A DNA stretch of 40,101 nucleotides from Lindgomyces ingoldianus (taxonomy: Eukaryota; Ascomycota; Dothideomycetes; Pleosporales; Lindgomycetaceae), in contig NW_022985194.1 in assembly GCF_010093535.1 (NCBI RefSeq), positions 641,211 through 681,311 of the forward strand, written 5' to 3'. The first letter of the stretch is position 1. Each line of letters starts with the position of its first letter. Below are positions 20,167 to 33,687 of the stretch, in pieces. Position numbers and translations under genes: made by a program. Below the pieces are notes generated by a model. That model saw nothing but the letters and a program-made list of their open reading frames with translations. It searched no databases and was not told where the DNA came from.

Positions 20167-21245
20167 CTTGTATGTTACCGTAAATTTATTGAAAGCGCAA
20201 AGGAAAGTTAAGCAATATGCGATAATAAATGGGCCTGAGGAAAGGTGGGTGAAGCAGAAGCGGATGCAGGAACTCCCACCTGAACCGGAAGCCCACAGAG
20301 AGTAGTCGAAGCCCATCGGAAGAGCCTGGGTTATTTTATGCACTCCTAATTGACATGGAAGCGCGCGTAGAGTAGGGATCAATCCTTCCATGAGCGTGCA
20401 GGGTCGTTTAATCAAGTTGAAGTCCGAGACCACTAAAGCTCAGCTGGGGTCGTTTCTGTGGTCCATGAGAAGCATCATGTTAAGTGGTTGCAGGGGTAGT
20501 ATCAATCCGGAGATGCAAAAATCCCGAGTGAGATGTACGTGGTCCAAGGTTGGCTGCAGACACATTTGGGAGAAGTCAATGACCACGTATATTACCCAAG
20601 CAAACTTATAAACAAGGCTTCGGGAGTACACTAATTTCGAGGACACAAAGAAAAAGCATCTGAAATGGCTCCGGACAAATCCGATGATAAAATGAGAGAT
20701 CCTGCAGAGACTCTCGAGGGAACAAGAGCTTCATGTAGCTGGCCGAAACAAGTATGGTCCCTCGTCGACCTTGATATTATGAAGTGGACTATGAGTGGTG
20801 ACGGTATCTGTGCACATTTTCTGATTCTCCTCTTCGGATTGTTGATAGCTGGAAAATTATTCGGAAATTCGGACAGTTAGAGAAGAAAGTCGAAGATCCC
20901 TTAGAGTTTCTATACAAATACTCGCACAGCAAGACAACGGTTAGAGCACGTTCACCTTTGCAAACAGGACGATGTATATTCAACTATTAGTGACTTCAAG
21001 ATTGTGAAGGGTATGATAGAAGCTATCGAACGTTAAAAAAACACATCTTTGGCTCTTCAAAATTTGATAATAGTCGTTCCAGGTAGGAGGTTGGGAAAAT
21101 TTGGAGTTTATACGCTCACCAGGACGACTATGGAGCATAGTATTGTGAAATTTGCAATTCCACCTGTGCGCGATCCAAAATCTGCCAGTGATAGTCGCAT
21201 ACACAGGTGCTCGATATATTGTTTGCAAACACTGGTATCTCGTAA
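20167..21245. other. Intergenic/decayed stretch, no supported gene
   Basis: Several 60-115-codon ORFs occur on both strands (for example 20440-20646 and 20980-21330, minus), some with hydrophobic patches, but none has a motif that I recognise, a good start context or linkage by splice sites. Given the P450 relic alongside, this may be the remains of a metabolic gene. Confidence 0.4.
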
Positions 21246-21614
21246 CTAGTGGAAATGAATATGAAGGTGAAGAGGCTGATTCCTGATTGCCATTTCCGTA
21301 AACAAATCCCTCAATGCCTGACTTCTCCAATCTTCCTCCTCAATCTCAGGCTCCTCGCTCTGGCTTCTCTCCACCACCTCCTCGCTTCCACTTTCCTCGC
21401 CAACCTCGTGTCGGATCCCCTCATCAAAGCTCTCACTCAAGGCTCTTGTTCTCGCCTCCTCTCTCCTAGAACCGATTCCACCCGTAGCAAGGTGGCGGAA
21501 ATGGATGTGGGTGCCATCAGTGTGACTAGAGTCATTGGTATGGCCGGAGCCATTAGTGTGGCCGAAGCCATTAGTCTCCCTGGGGCCGTGGTTTTGCGTA
21601 TTCTCGGGCCGCAT
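21246..21614 (-). CDS. Hypothetical small acidic protein, His/Gly-rich N-terminus
   Basis: A single 122-codon ORF. The N-terminal third is polar with repeated HTNG/HTND/HTDG blocks (residues about 19-37). The middle is strongly acidic (EEVVERSQSEEPEIEEEDW, about 79-97). The end reads HLHIHFH. The ATG has a purine at -3 and follows an A/C-rich leader, and the composition is biased in the manner of a disordered protein. No family is recognised. It could be an orphan gene or a chance ORF; the unbroken biased composition is the only support. Confidence 0.4.
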   Translation of the reverse strand: MRPENTQNHGPRETNGFGHTNGSGHTNDSSHTDGTHIHFRHLATGGIGSRREEARTRALSESFDEGIRHEVGEESGSEEVVERSQSEEPEIEEEDWRSQALRDLFTEMAIRNQPLHLHIHFH

Positions 21615-22268
21615 TTCTTAAAAGCGTGTATTGGTTTGAAATGAAATTTGTGGGTATACAAATATCAGATCTTGGTATGTTATTGTCATAGATATGGGAT
21701 GTCTGAGTTTGAATAACAAAGAAAGGACATAGACTGAGTGGTATTCTTATGTTATAGCGTTGGCACTTCAGAGAGAATGGCGGGAAGATTGACATTCACG
21801 TGGGCAAATTCACTCTTTTACGTTCGCTGATTATTGACATACTACGAGGTTGCGAAGGAATGATTGGACGCAGTGTTGGATGCGGACCAAAACTTCTCTC
21901 CAGTTTCACAGGAAAGACAGCTTATGCTGCTACGAAGGCCGCACGTATACTAAATCGATATGTGAAATTCAAACTCCCATGATGAAATATTGCCTTAAGA
22001 TACTTAAGCTGGCATTCATCACAATTAGGGGTAGGTCATCTCATCCTCTCGAAGTGGTGCGGCGTAGCCCGGACACTAAACGACCTTCTTCTCATTATCA
22101 CATTAACCCCTTCTCCATCAAAGCCTTCAGGGCCATAATTACCCTCTCCCTTCCCATCCCACTACACTTATTCTCCTTTCTAAGCAATTCTCACACTTGG
22201 ATCCATGAGCCTTCACAGAAGAGATATTGTCCGGGTTGTAATGCTCGTGGATAGGATGGTCGCCTTTG
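21615..22268. other. Intergenic stretch, nothing recognised
   Basis: No coding pattern is supported on either strand; a plus-strand 134-codon ORF (21850-22254) lacks motifs and ends beside the inverted-repeat element. A CT-rich tract lies near 22140-22190. Confidence 0.4.
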
Positions 22269-22470
22269 TGTTGCACGTGTCTCACGCGATACTATACCCA
22301 TGTACTGCGCTATTCACTTATTAGGACTAGTTCCTTTTTCGTACAGTATATAGTCAGCCTAGAGCTCTCTCTCGCTCCTTAGCCCCTTACAATGCACTAG
22401 TTTATTTCACCTTATTTAGATCTCAATACCTTGTCGACTCGCCTACCCTATGACCCCTTCTCAGCTCATG
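22269..22470 (+). repeat. Left terminal inverted repeat
   Basis: About 202 bp, about 95% identical to the inverted copy at 23828-24028. On the minus strand its inner part continues an open frame (HELRRGHRVGE) from 22568 to a stop near 22432, preceded by a good acceptor-like atttcctccag; this could be a last exon, but I could not attach it to an upstream exon. Confidence 0.85.
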
Positions 22471-23022
22471 CGAGACTTTGTAGTAGTTGTTGTTGCGAGA
22501 GTCGCAGGCAGGGACTTTGATGGTATGGCCGTAGCCCTGGAGGAAATAGGTGTCCGTGCGCGTTTAAGAAGGGTTCTTTTTTGAGGGTAGAAGAAGTAAG
22601 GAAACTAGGATTTATGTAGGTGGTATTCGTAGCCATGTAGGCTCAATGCATGCTAACGGTGGGATTACACTTCGACATATAACCAGAGTCTCAAAGTTTC
22701 CCACGTTCTGTAGGTTCTGGAGTATATTCTTGGTTGTTCTGATTCGAGTTCGGGTAGGTTTCTGATCATGTGGAAGAATTTTGAAGGGGTAGTGCTACAC
22801 ATATCTTAGCCCAAGACATCTTGAATTAGACTGTACGGTAGGAGTAGTAATTTCATAACAAGCCATTACTTAGTAAACCTAAAGAAAAGCAGTGAATATT
22901 AGGATGGAAAATTTTCACCCCAGCGGTCCCACAATTTCCAATAACCTGCGTCCAATACGTCTCCTAAATTTGTCACATCCTGCAGACAACCAGACCCCCT
23001 CCCTCTCCCCGTAAAATGTCAG

Positions 23023-23271
23023 TTACATGATAACACACCCACAAAGCTCTTGCAACAGATCCGGCCGCTGACGTGGATACCGCCACGCACTAGAAGAATG
23101 TCTCGAATAGTGAGATCTTCGAGCATATCTCGGATCATTTGGACACCCCCTACAACACACTCTCCCTCCGTATACGAATTTATCCCTCAGCTTTCTACAG
23201 TTGTAGCCACATGACCAGGCAGTGATTCTTTCATGCTTGCAGTCGAAATCTTCGTGGATGTAGTAGCACAT
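23023..23271 (-). CDS. Small cysteine-rich protein of unknown function, inside TIR element
   Basis: 82 codons with ten cysteines, starting MCYYIHEDFDCKHERITAW and continuing SCGYNCRKLRDKF, RVCCRGCPNDPRYARRSHYS and a final ELCGCVIM. The spaced Cys/His pairs suggest a zinc-binding or disulfide-stabilised mini-protein. There is no signal peptide, so secretion is not indicated. The ATG has AAT before it, and a TATA-like run (about 23418-23427) lies about 150 bp upstream. It is the only convincing ORF inside the inverted-repeat element and may be its cargo. Family unknown. Confidence 0.5.
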   Translation of the reverse strand: MCYYIHEDFDCKHERITAWSCGYNCRKLRDKFVYGGRVCCRGCPNDPRYARRSHYSRHSSSAWRYPRQRPDLLQELCGCVIM

Positions 23272-23827
23272 ATTGGGGTTGTTGTGCTGGGGTATGGTGT
23301 GGAAAGTCGATATGGAGGGCCGAAGCCACTGAGAATGATCGGTGATGCGGAGGTTTTTATGAAGTCTTTGGGAATTCGAACTATGATAATGGATGAGTTA
23401 GGGAAGGAAAAGAGGGATATATATATGAGAATAATTTTCACATAGTTGTGAAGTATGGTGTCGCGTAGAAAGTGTGTCAATGCGAACTGTTGGTACTCCG
23501 CGGCCTCTGTGAATTCCATGGTATTGGAAGTGTTGAAGATAGGCGTATTCCATGATTTACTGAGAAAATGAAGAACGGTTCGCGTTACGAAAATCTTGGA
23601 ATCAACGCCTGTTGTCATTTTGGTGAAGAGGAAAAAACACGATAGGATTTGTGAATAAACTGAGAGAAGTGCTGACACAGGGGAATACCCTGTAAGGGAC
23701 TAGTTCAGCATTCTAGGAGTTTTCAAGTAGAAAATAATGCATTCTGATCCTCGTCTCCTCATTCGTGAACCTAATCTCCAATACTTATTCTCCCCAATCC
23801 CAATAGACTACCGGACGGCCTATCTCA

Positions 23828-24028
23828 CATGAGCTGAGAAGGGGTCATAGGGTAGGCGAGTCAACAAAGTATTGAGATCTAAATAAGGTGAATTAAACTA
23901 GTGCATTGTAAGGGCTAAGGAGCGAGAGAGAGCTCTAGGCTGACTATATACTGTAAGAAAAAGGAGCTAGTCCTAATAAGTACATAACGCAGTACATGGG
24001 TACAGTATCGCGTGAGACACGTGCGACA
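23828..24028 (-). repeat. Right terminal inverted repeat
   Basis: Inverted counterpart of 22269-22470. The outermost bases gcgaca (24023-24028) pair with tgttgc at 22269-22274. Differences from the left arm include C/T changes at several sites and one missing C in the agcccc run. Confidence 0.85.
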
Positions 24029-26455
24029 GCTTACTCCCTCTCATTAATTCCCTTCTCACTACCGCTTCCCCCCGCGCCGCCTCCCTTCTTCCCTAATCAA
24101 TTTCTATTCCTTATTATTTCTCTTCATTAATTCTGTCCCATGGGAGCCTCGTAATCCAACCGGCTCCGTGGATCGCACCCCAAAATTTACAATCATACGA
24201 CTTGAAACTGAAGGTTCAGAACTCCGTCTTCGCGTACAGACAACATTGTTTTGTATATTTTACGTGTTCGCAAGGATGGGTGAATTCATTTAGGTAGGGG
24301 ATGGTGGCGCTGTAGTTGCAGGCGAGGAGGAGGATGGGTTAGAGTCAAGTCGCGACCTCGGCTCCCTGGCGGGTGCAATGTGGATTGACCGTCCCGTGAG
24401 GGGCCACACTCCCTCTCTGGATGATTGCTGGCCTATATCTTAGTTCTCGAACGTCTCAACTCTTGACTTTGATATGGTGCAGAAGAGGGCTCGAAGAAGG
24501 CAAAGGTAGAGAGACGGAGTTACAATGAGCTCTAGAAGAGCCGCTGGGTTGCCCAAACCACACAATCTTGCGTTCATCCCCAAGGTACAAAGGATGAGCT
24601 CACATTGGATGTGGAGTGGCTAGCCATCTCAATCCTGTGGCGGTGTCGAGTCTGTCGACAACACCGATCAACTGAAACGCCTTACTATGTGCCTAACCGC
24701 ACGAAAGTCTGTGTCGCATTGGTCTGCGCTGACATCGCATGGAGTCATCACCAGACGAAAGTCCATTGAGTCATTCTCGAAGGCCAGGATTGTTGCATGG
24801 GTTGTGCAGCAAAGCAGACCTCAATGAAAGATAGTGACTGGTTCTTAATCCTTTGAGCTTGTTTGCTGGAAGTGAATGTAATTGAAGCAAAGGGCATTAA
24901 TTGCGGTAGACGGCGGCAAGGGGAATGAGGCCATCCTCTTTACGCGTCGAGGATCATGTCACCGACTGCAAGCCTTTCCGGTAGCTCCACCACGGGTGAT
25001 AAGTCTGCTGTTTTCTTACTACTGTTGCTGCTACTAGTGTGCTTCATCTGAGATCTTTCTTCGTGCCATCTATAGATGCTTCCACATCCGTACGCCACAT
25101 AAACACCATAGACCAGCTGTCACTTCAGATATACCCTGACTTATCTTGTATTTGGCTTTCACGGCCGACAGAGCTAATTGCCTCGTCAAGTGTTACTAGC
25201 CCTCATTTCGACTTGCTTCTTACATGTAGTTTCCATATGTTAAGTATGAATAGTTAAATAATATGTTTAAAAGGCGAGTAGTGGACTACATAGAATAGGC
25301 TGCTAAATGTAATAGAAGCCCGCATTAAACGAGAGCGGTAAAGGGCTGTATAGTATAATAAGGTGCGAGTAAAGACGGCGAGCTGATAAAGCGAGAGCGA
25401 GCGCGCGCGTTAGGCTTATCTAAGTACAAACAAAGCGAGATTCTAGCGAGGCGGGCATAGAGGAGGAAGCGTCGATAATATATCGACAGGATGGATGTGG
25501 GTTTATTTTGGGTTTTTCTAGTTATTGCTCATTCCAGAATCCAGAAAGCATGAGACAAGATAAGATGGAGCCGGTGCGGAACTAGGTAAGAAAAACTGAC
25601 CAAAAGAGGGGACAAAAAACCTCCATAAAAAGGAGTCAAAAGCCCCCCGACATAGAGGTACTATTCTAAACTTGGATTGCTTGTTGACATGTCTGTCGAG
25701 GGGGGTTGTGATATTGAATATTGGGCTTACGGGGATGTGTGTGACAGGTTGACTATGTTGACAGAGGGCGTTGGCAAAGACCGCATGACAGCGAATTATG
25801 GTATAGCTTTACCGACCGACACAGCACATCCCCTTCACAAATCGAAATCTCTCGTACAGTACCATGACCTCCTGAACCATGCCCCCTCGGCCGGAACCTT
25901 CATGGGGAAATACCTCTGATATATCTCGCTTTTGATCTACTCTCCCGTCATCGTTACCTCCACTGCTACCTTTGGTACGACAACCCTAGTCTTGCAGGCA
26001 TCACGGGTCGCCTAAAATCCGGCGTAAACCCGTAGAACGTACAGTACTAGCTGGTGGTCTTCGCTGTGCCGCAAATTGTGATTGTGTAGTCTTGGGTTTG
26101 GGATGAGACAACTGAGTGGCTGCAGAGGTGGAGGAAGGGTTACAGATGCACATTTCAACTGCTTTTGACGTTTTTGTTGATATGGATGCTTGCTGGAAGA
26201 ACTTTTAAGAAAGATTGGATAGACGGGGGAGTACACAGGACTAATGCTCCTGGGCGGTTGGGGACATTTGGCAAGAACTCCCCGTGAGTTCTGTGCTGGA
26301 GTCTGAAAAAATTTAAATTTAAGAGATCCACCGACATTCACAAATTATTCTCGAAAGAGATAGGGTGGGAGAAGGAAGAGATTCAACCTCAAGCCTAAAA
26401 TAAAAATATATTAACTAAGTAAAAAAGAAAACACATCTAGTAGCTTAGTCCCCTG
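24029..26455. other. 2.4-kb gene-free stretch
   Basis: I see no supported gene. ORFs at 25039-25257, 25677-25919 and 26012-26341 lack motifs and splice partners. A pyrimidine-rich tract (24035-24110) and a purine-rich, gcgag-repeating patch at about 25270-25490 with an unusual base composition suggest old transposon boundaries. A run of near-identical short motifs (aaaaaacctcc, aaaaggagtcaaaagcc) lies near 25600-25650. Confidence 0.45.
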
Positions 26456-26758
26456 TTATCCAATTTTGAGAAACAGCAGCCCGTCATGAATACCGCCCGT
26501 TGGAGGCTCTTCCAAACCATCATACCAAGCATCCAAATCGTCCTCGTAATTAGGATCAGGAGCTCCTCCGAGGTTATCTTTATCCTGGGTAAAACTTGTA
26601 TCGGACACGTGGATGGTGGTTTGGTTTATTGGAATATCTTGAGCACCGGGGGTGCTATTTGACTCAGGCTGCGATGGCGGCGGCGGTGGATTGGTATTGC
26701 TGTGCTCTTCGCAGTCCGGGGTAGTGTTAGGAGGCTTGGAGTGGTCTTTGGATGACAT
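26456..26758 (-). CDS. Hypothetical small proline-rich acidic protein
   Basis: The ORF runs from MSSKDHSKPPNTTPDCEEH to a stop at 26456 (100 codons); an upstream in-frame ATG at 26815 would add 19 residues. The internal ATG is preferred because it follows a long CT-rich leader typical of fungal promoters and has A at -3. A proline run (NPPPPPSQPES) is followed by an acidic stretch (NYEDDLDAWYDGLEEPP) and a hydrophobic end. It is probably disordered. No family recognised; it could be an orphan gene. Confidence 0.42.
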   Translation of the reverse strand: MSSKDHSKPPNTTPDCEEHSNTNPPPPPSQPESNSTPGAQDIPINQTTIHVSDTSFTQDKDNLGGAPDPNYEDDLDAWYDGLEEPPTGGIHDGLLFLKIG

Positions 26759-27394
26759 AGTGTCTGATGCCAAGGTGGTAGGGGATATTGGGTGGGTATG
26801 CAGAGGGGTATGCAATGTTCGGGAGGGAGAGAAAGGAGAGGGTTGATGGTATATAGCTGGCGGTATTCACGAGGAAGGGTTTAAGGATTTACGTGGCTAG
26901 AATGAGGGAATTGTTTGCACTGTGATGATGTTTAGGCACTTGTAGATCGCTAGTTGCGTTTGACAGCAGTTATATTTATCATTCAATTACTAGAAATACA
27001 TCGTCGCTGCAGCCGGTAAGTATTCACGTTGAAGAAAGGGCGCTGCTGGACAAATAACTAGAAGGGGGAGCTTAGTAGGATCCGAAGGGTGCTAGAGACG
27101 GCGCAACAAGCCCTACCGTGTGGTTGCTAGATAAATTTCCGCATGCTCTGTAGAAACAGGAAAAGTGCGGCTATTACTGCTTCGAAGATGAATGTTGGTG
27201 GGAAAGAGGGGGCGGTGGGAGGACTGAACACGGGTAGCCGAACTGGGAAAGTCACGCCAAGGCTCGCTTCACTAGCGTCTCACCCACGAAGCCATCCTTC
27301 CAATATCGCTCTCTGTCGTCGAACTTTTCTGTCAACCTCAGCGACTCCTCTAAGACTCGACATCAGAAGAGATTGACTACCTCACACACTAGCC
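26759..27394. other. Divergent intergenic region, orphan ORF/RPL12 promoter
   Basis: It contains the CT-rich leader of the minus-strand ORF at 26456 and the promoter and 5' UTR of the ribosomal protein gene (ctctgtcgtcgaacttttct and tcaacctcagcg precede its ATG). No other gene is seen. Confidence 0.5.
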
Positions 27395-28120
27395 ATGGGT
27401 GAGTATCGTCCTTCTGATCGGCTGGCGCGGCCGGCCTGGCTTTCAGATAGCTAAATGCTCCTCAGCTCCCAAAGTCGATCCCAACGAGGTCAAGGTCATC
27501 CACCTGCGCGCGACCGGTGGTGAAGTCGGTGCCTCGTCTGCCCTCGCTCCCAAGATTGGTCCTCTGGGTCTTTCGCCGAAGAGTATGTTTCCTCCCGATG
27601 CATATCCTGCGCTTGGGTGAATGAGGCGTTGCTAATTATTCGCAGAGGTTGGTGAAGACATCGCCAAAGCTACCGGCGACTGGAAGGGTCTTGTACGTAA
27701 AGTCCAACTCCCTATTGAGAATCCCGCTGATATAATCCCAGCGCGTCACGGTCAAGTTGACCATCCAGAACCGTCAAGCCGCCGTCTCAGTCGTCCCCTC
27801 CGCATCGTCACTCGTCATTAAGGCCCTCAAGGAGCCCCCGCGAGACCGCAAGAAGGAGAAGAACATAAAGCACACCAAGAGCATTCCCCTCGATGAGATC
27901 ATCAATATTGCGCGGACAATGAGGTTCAAGTCGATGGCCAAGGATCTCAAGGGCACTGTCAAGGAGGTTCTCGGCACTGCCTTCAGTACGGGCTGCCAGG
28001 TCGATGGTCGTAGTCCCAAGGATGTCTCAGATGACATTGAGTCCGGCGAGATTGAGAGTATGTGGACCTGGCTTGTTTTGTTGGGATGGGTGCTAACTGG
28101 CCATAGTTCCCGAAGAGTAA
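27395..28120 (+). CDS. RPL12: 60S ribosomal protein L12 (uL11)
   Basis: Five exons (27395-27398, 27466-27582, 27646-27692, 27742-28057, 28107-28120) encode 165 residues, the standard eukaryotic L12 length. The first exon is only ATGG. The joined N-terminus is [20 protein letters not shown], followed by [25 protein letters not shown], the uL11 rRNA-binding region [20 protein letters not shown], a [13 protein letters not shown] segment and the C-terminal [21 protein letters not shown] ending IPEE. It binds 25S rRNA at the base of the ribosomal stalk, where translation factors dock. Several small introns are usual for ribosomal protein genes in this group. It is a single-copy housekeeping gene that anchors the island as ordinary chromosome. 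Confidence 0.97.
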
Positions 28121-28554
28121 ATGCTCGCACCGGCGCATTGCAACCGCCATAGTGCGGAGGACTCGGGATATAGAGGGTGCTATATAGCTCAATGAGGATC
28201 ATGACTTCCACCTTGGCGCTTCGCTGCTTGTCGGGTGGGGCTCGCACGGCTCCGGCGTTTGGGTTGTCGATACTGAAAAGTGACGGAAATCGGCTGGCAT
28301 TCTGTAAGGGAATAACAAACCTCATCCCACCATCCGCCTCCGAATGCGTGAATTCGATTCGTACATTGCAGAGTATTGCAGTGCTATAATTAAACAAAAG
28401 GCCTATTTTGGCCAGGCTTTGAGATTGGATTATCGCACGTGACTCAGCCCTACGAGATTCGTCACTTCCGGCACCGCCGCTGCCCCTGATCGAATGGGAA
28501 GTTCTCTTGACAACCCGACAACATGATGCTCACATTCCTCTCGCTCGTGATAGC
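28121..28554. other. Intergenic region, RPL12 3' flank / GT8 promoter
   Basis: No gene. A cacgtgactca site (about 28437-28447) resembles E-box/bZIP targets. An upstream ATG pair at 28522 opens a 24-codon frame that overlaps the glycosyltransferase start out of frame. Confidence 0.5.
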
Positions 28555-29862
28555 ATGCGTCACAAGCGCTCTGATGAGCTCCCTCGATACGTGAGCGGCA
28601 GCAAAAAACCCATATTCGAATGGCCTCGCCGCTCCCGATTGTTCGCAGTTCTGGGCGTGCTCTTCCTATACTGGATCTTCCACTCCACTCGTAAGTCTGC
28701 CCTGAACAAGGGCGACAGGAATGGAGGAGTCAATTGGTCGCGGTATGCATACAGTCTATATGCGACGGATAGCGCGACGCTCTGCCACGCAGTTCTAATC
28801 TTCGACGCGCTGGCGAAATTCGGCAGTAAGGCCGATCGAGTGCTCTTCTATCCGAAATACTGGGACACGGTGATTACGAACTCGCGGGATAGAGATAGCC
28901 AGTTACTCGTCCTAGCGCGAGATACGTACAATGTTAAACTTCAGCCGGTGAAGCTGTTGACGGTTGAAGGGCGGACAACGGGTTTGTCTCACACCTTCCC
29001 TCCCCCTCCCCCTCCCTTCCTTCCTTGCGTCCCAGCCCCAGAAAGAAGCCCACGCAAGAACTAATATTGGGTTGGCTCTGTAGATGCATGGACAGGCACC
29101 TGGGACAAGTCCGTCACCAAATTCCTTGCTTTCACACTCGCATACTACGACCGGATCATCGCGCTCGACTCCGACATCACGCTCCTCCAATCCCTTGACG
29201 AGCTCTTCCATCTCCCATCCACACCGATGGCTATGCCGCGTGCATACTGGTACGACACTAAACCCTGGCCGCTGACATCTCTGCTCATGGTCCTCCAACC
29301 CTCGCTAGCCGAGTTCGCGAAATTCGAGGCAATTATCTCAGATGGAGGTGCAGAGGATCTTGTCAAAGCGAATGTATTTGACATGGAGCTCGTCAACGAC
29401 CGCTTCCGCGACTCCGCACTGATCCTCCCCCATCGACCGTATGCGCTACTAACGGGAGAATTCCGTCGACATAATCACTCCGCCTATCTTGGCAATCTCG
29501 ACGAAGTGTGGGACGCAGAGAAGGTGTTGACAGAAGCGAAATTCGTGCATTTCAGCGACTGGCCACTGCCCAAACCCTGGATTATGTGGCCGCATGAGGG
29601 ACTGTCGGAAATGCAGCCGGATTGTGGAGGCGCCAGAGAGGCCAGCTGTGCAGAGCGTCGGATCTGGAAGGGGTTGTATGAGGATTTTAGACAGAGGAGG
29701 AAGGATGTTTGTAAGCTGTTGAGCGTGCCGGCACCGGATTGGCGGAGGATCAAGGGAGGGGTTCATCCGATGAATGCTACGGAGGGGACACATCATGAGG
29801 CTCCCCAGGTGGAGGGGGCCAAGGAGGAGCAGCGTACGCCCGTAGCTGGACACGATATGTAA
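28555..29862 (+). CDS. Family 8 glycosyltransferase, type II membrane protein
   Basis: Two exons (28555-28981, 29084-29862; 102-bp intron with ctaat branch site) encode 401 residues. A basic N-terminus is followed by one membrane helix (about 30-44, LFAVLGVLFLYWIF), then the GT8 text AYSLYATDSATLCHAVLIF and ADRVLFYPKYWD. Across the intron comes TDAWTGTWDK, then DRIIALDSDITLLQSLDELF with the metal- and sugar-nucleotide-binding DSD (171-173), and later SALILPHRPYALLTGEFRRH and KFVHFSDWPLPKPW. This layout matches fungal Golgi GT8 enzymes related to the yeast Gnt1 N-acetylglucosaminyltransferase, which act in the secretory pathway. Donor and acceptor are not determined by sequence. The start is the first in-frame ATG; a TTG further upstream is not used. 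Confidence 0.9.
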
Positions 29863-33386
<3,524 letters not shown>

Positions 33387-33687
33387 CTCCCTGCGAAAGG
33401 GTCTTATCATGGCGTTTTCGGCTTGGGTTCAGATTCCACGGCTCGGGTCTGGGAGATGGGGTTTTTATCGCTGATGATAGTGCTGTCAGTATTTTTGATT
33501 GCGTGGGAAGTCTGGAGGTGAAGCGTCGGACTGAAGAATTTGTGTGCCGTTGTTTCATTCTTGTATATATCTTTTAACCCCTATCTCCGAGAGGCTTTCT
33601 AGGCCCGATAAATTGCGTTGCATATCCTACATACTCTAAGAGATTACGACTCTGGTTTTGTGTGTTTAATTACTAATTTTTAGTATA
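33387..33687. other. Hexosaminidase 3' flank and island/AT-block boundary
   Basis: Normal-GC 3' flank to about 33650; polyadenylation is likely near ttgtatatatcttttaaccc (33561). GC drops sharply at about 33660, just before the first pogo terminus at 33688. Confidence 0.55.

Larger units (their letters stand above)
22269..24028. mobile_element. 1.76-kb element with about 200-bp terminal inverted repeats
   Basis: Bases 22269-22470 reappear inverted at 23828-24028 with only a handful of differences (mostly transitions and one single-base indel). Both outer ends read TGTYGCACGTGTCTCACGCG inward, and the inner ends stop at the shared agctcatg. About 1.36 kb lies between them, with the cysteine-rich ORF on the minus strand. 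No transposase is present and no convincing target duplication was found, so it is either non-autonomous or a gene captured between inverted repeats. Unlike the outer blocks it has normal GC and little RIP. Confidence 0.8.

Noticed and set aside
20440..21330. Possible membrane protein or acyltransferase gene on the minus strand
   Set aside because: Hydrophobic patches occur in separate ORFs, but no family motif and no consistent splice path joined them.
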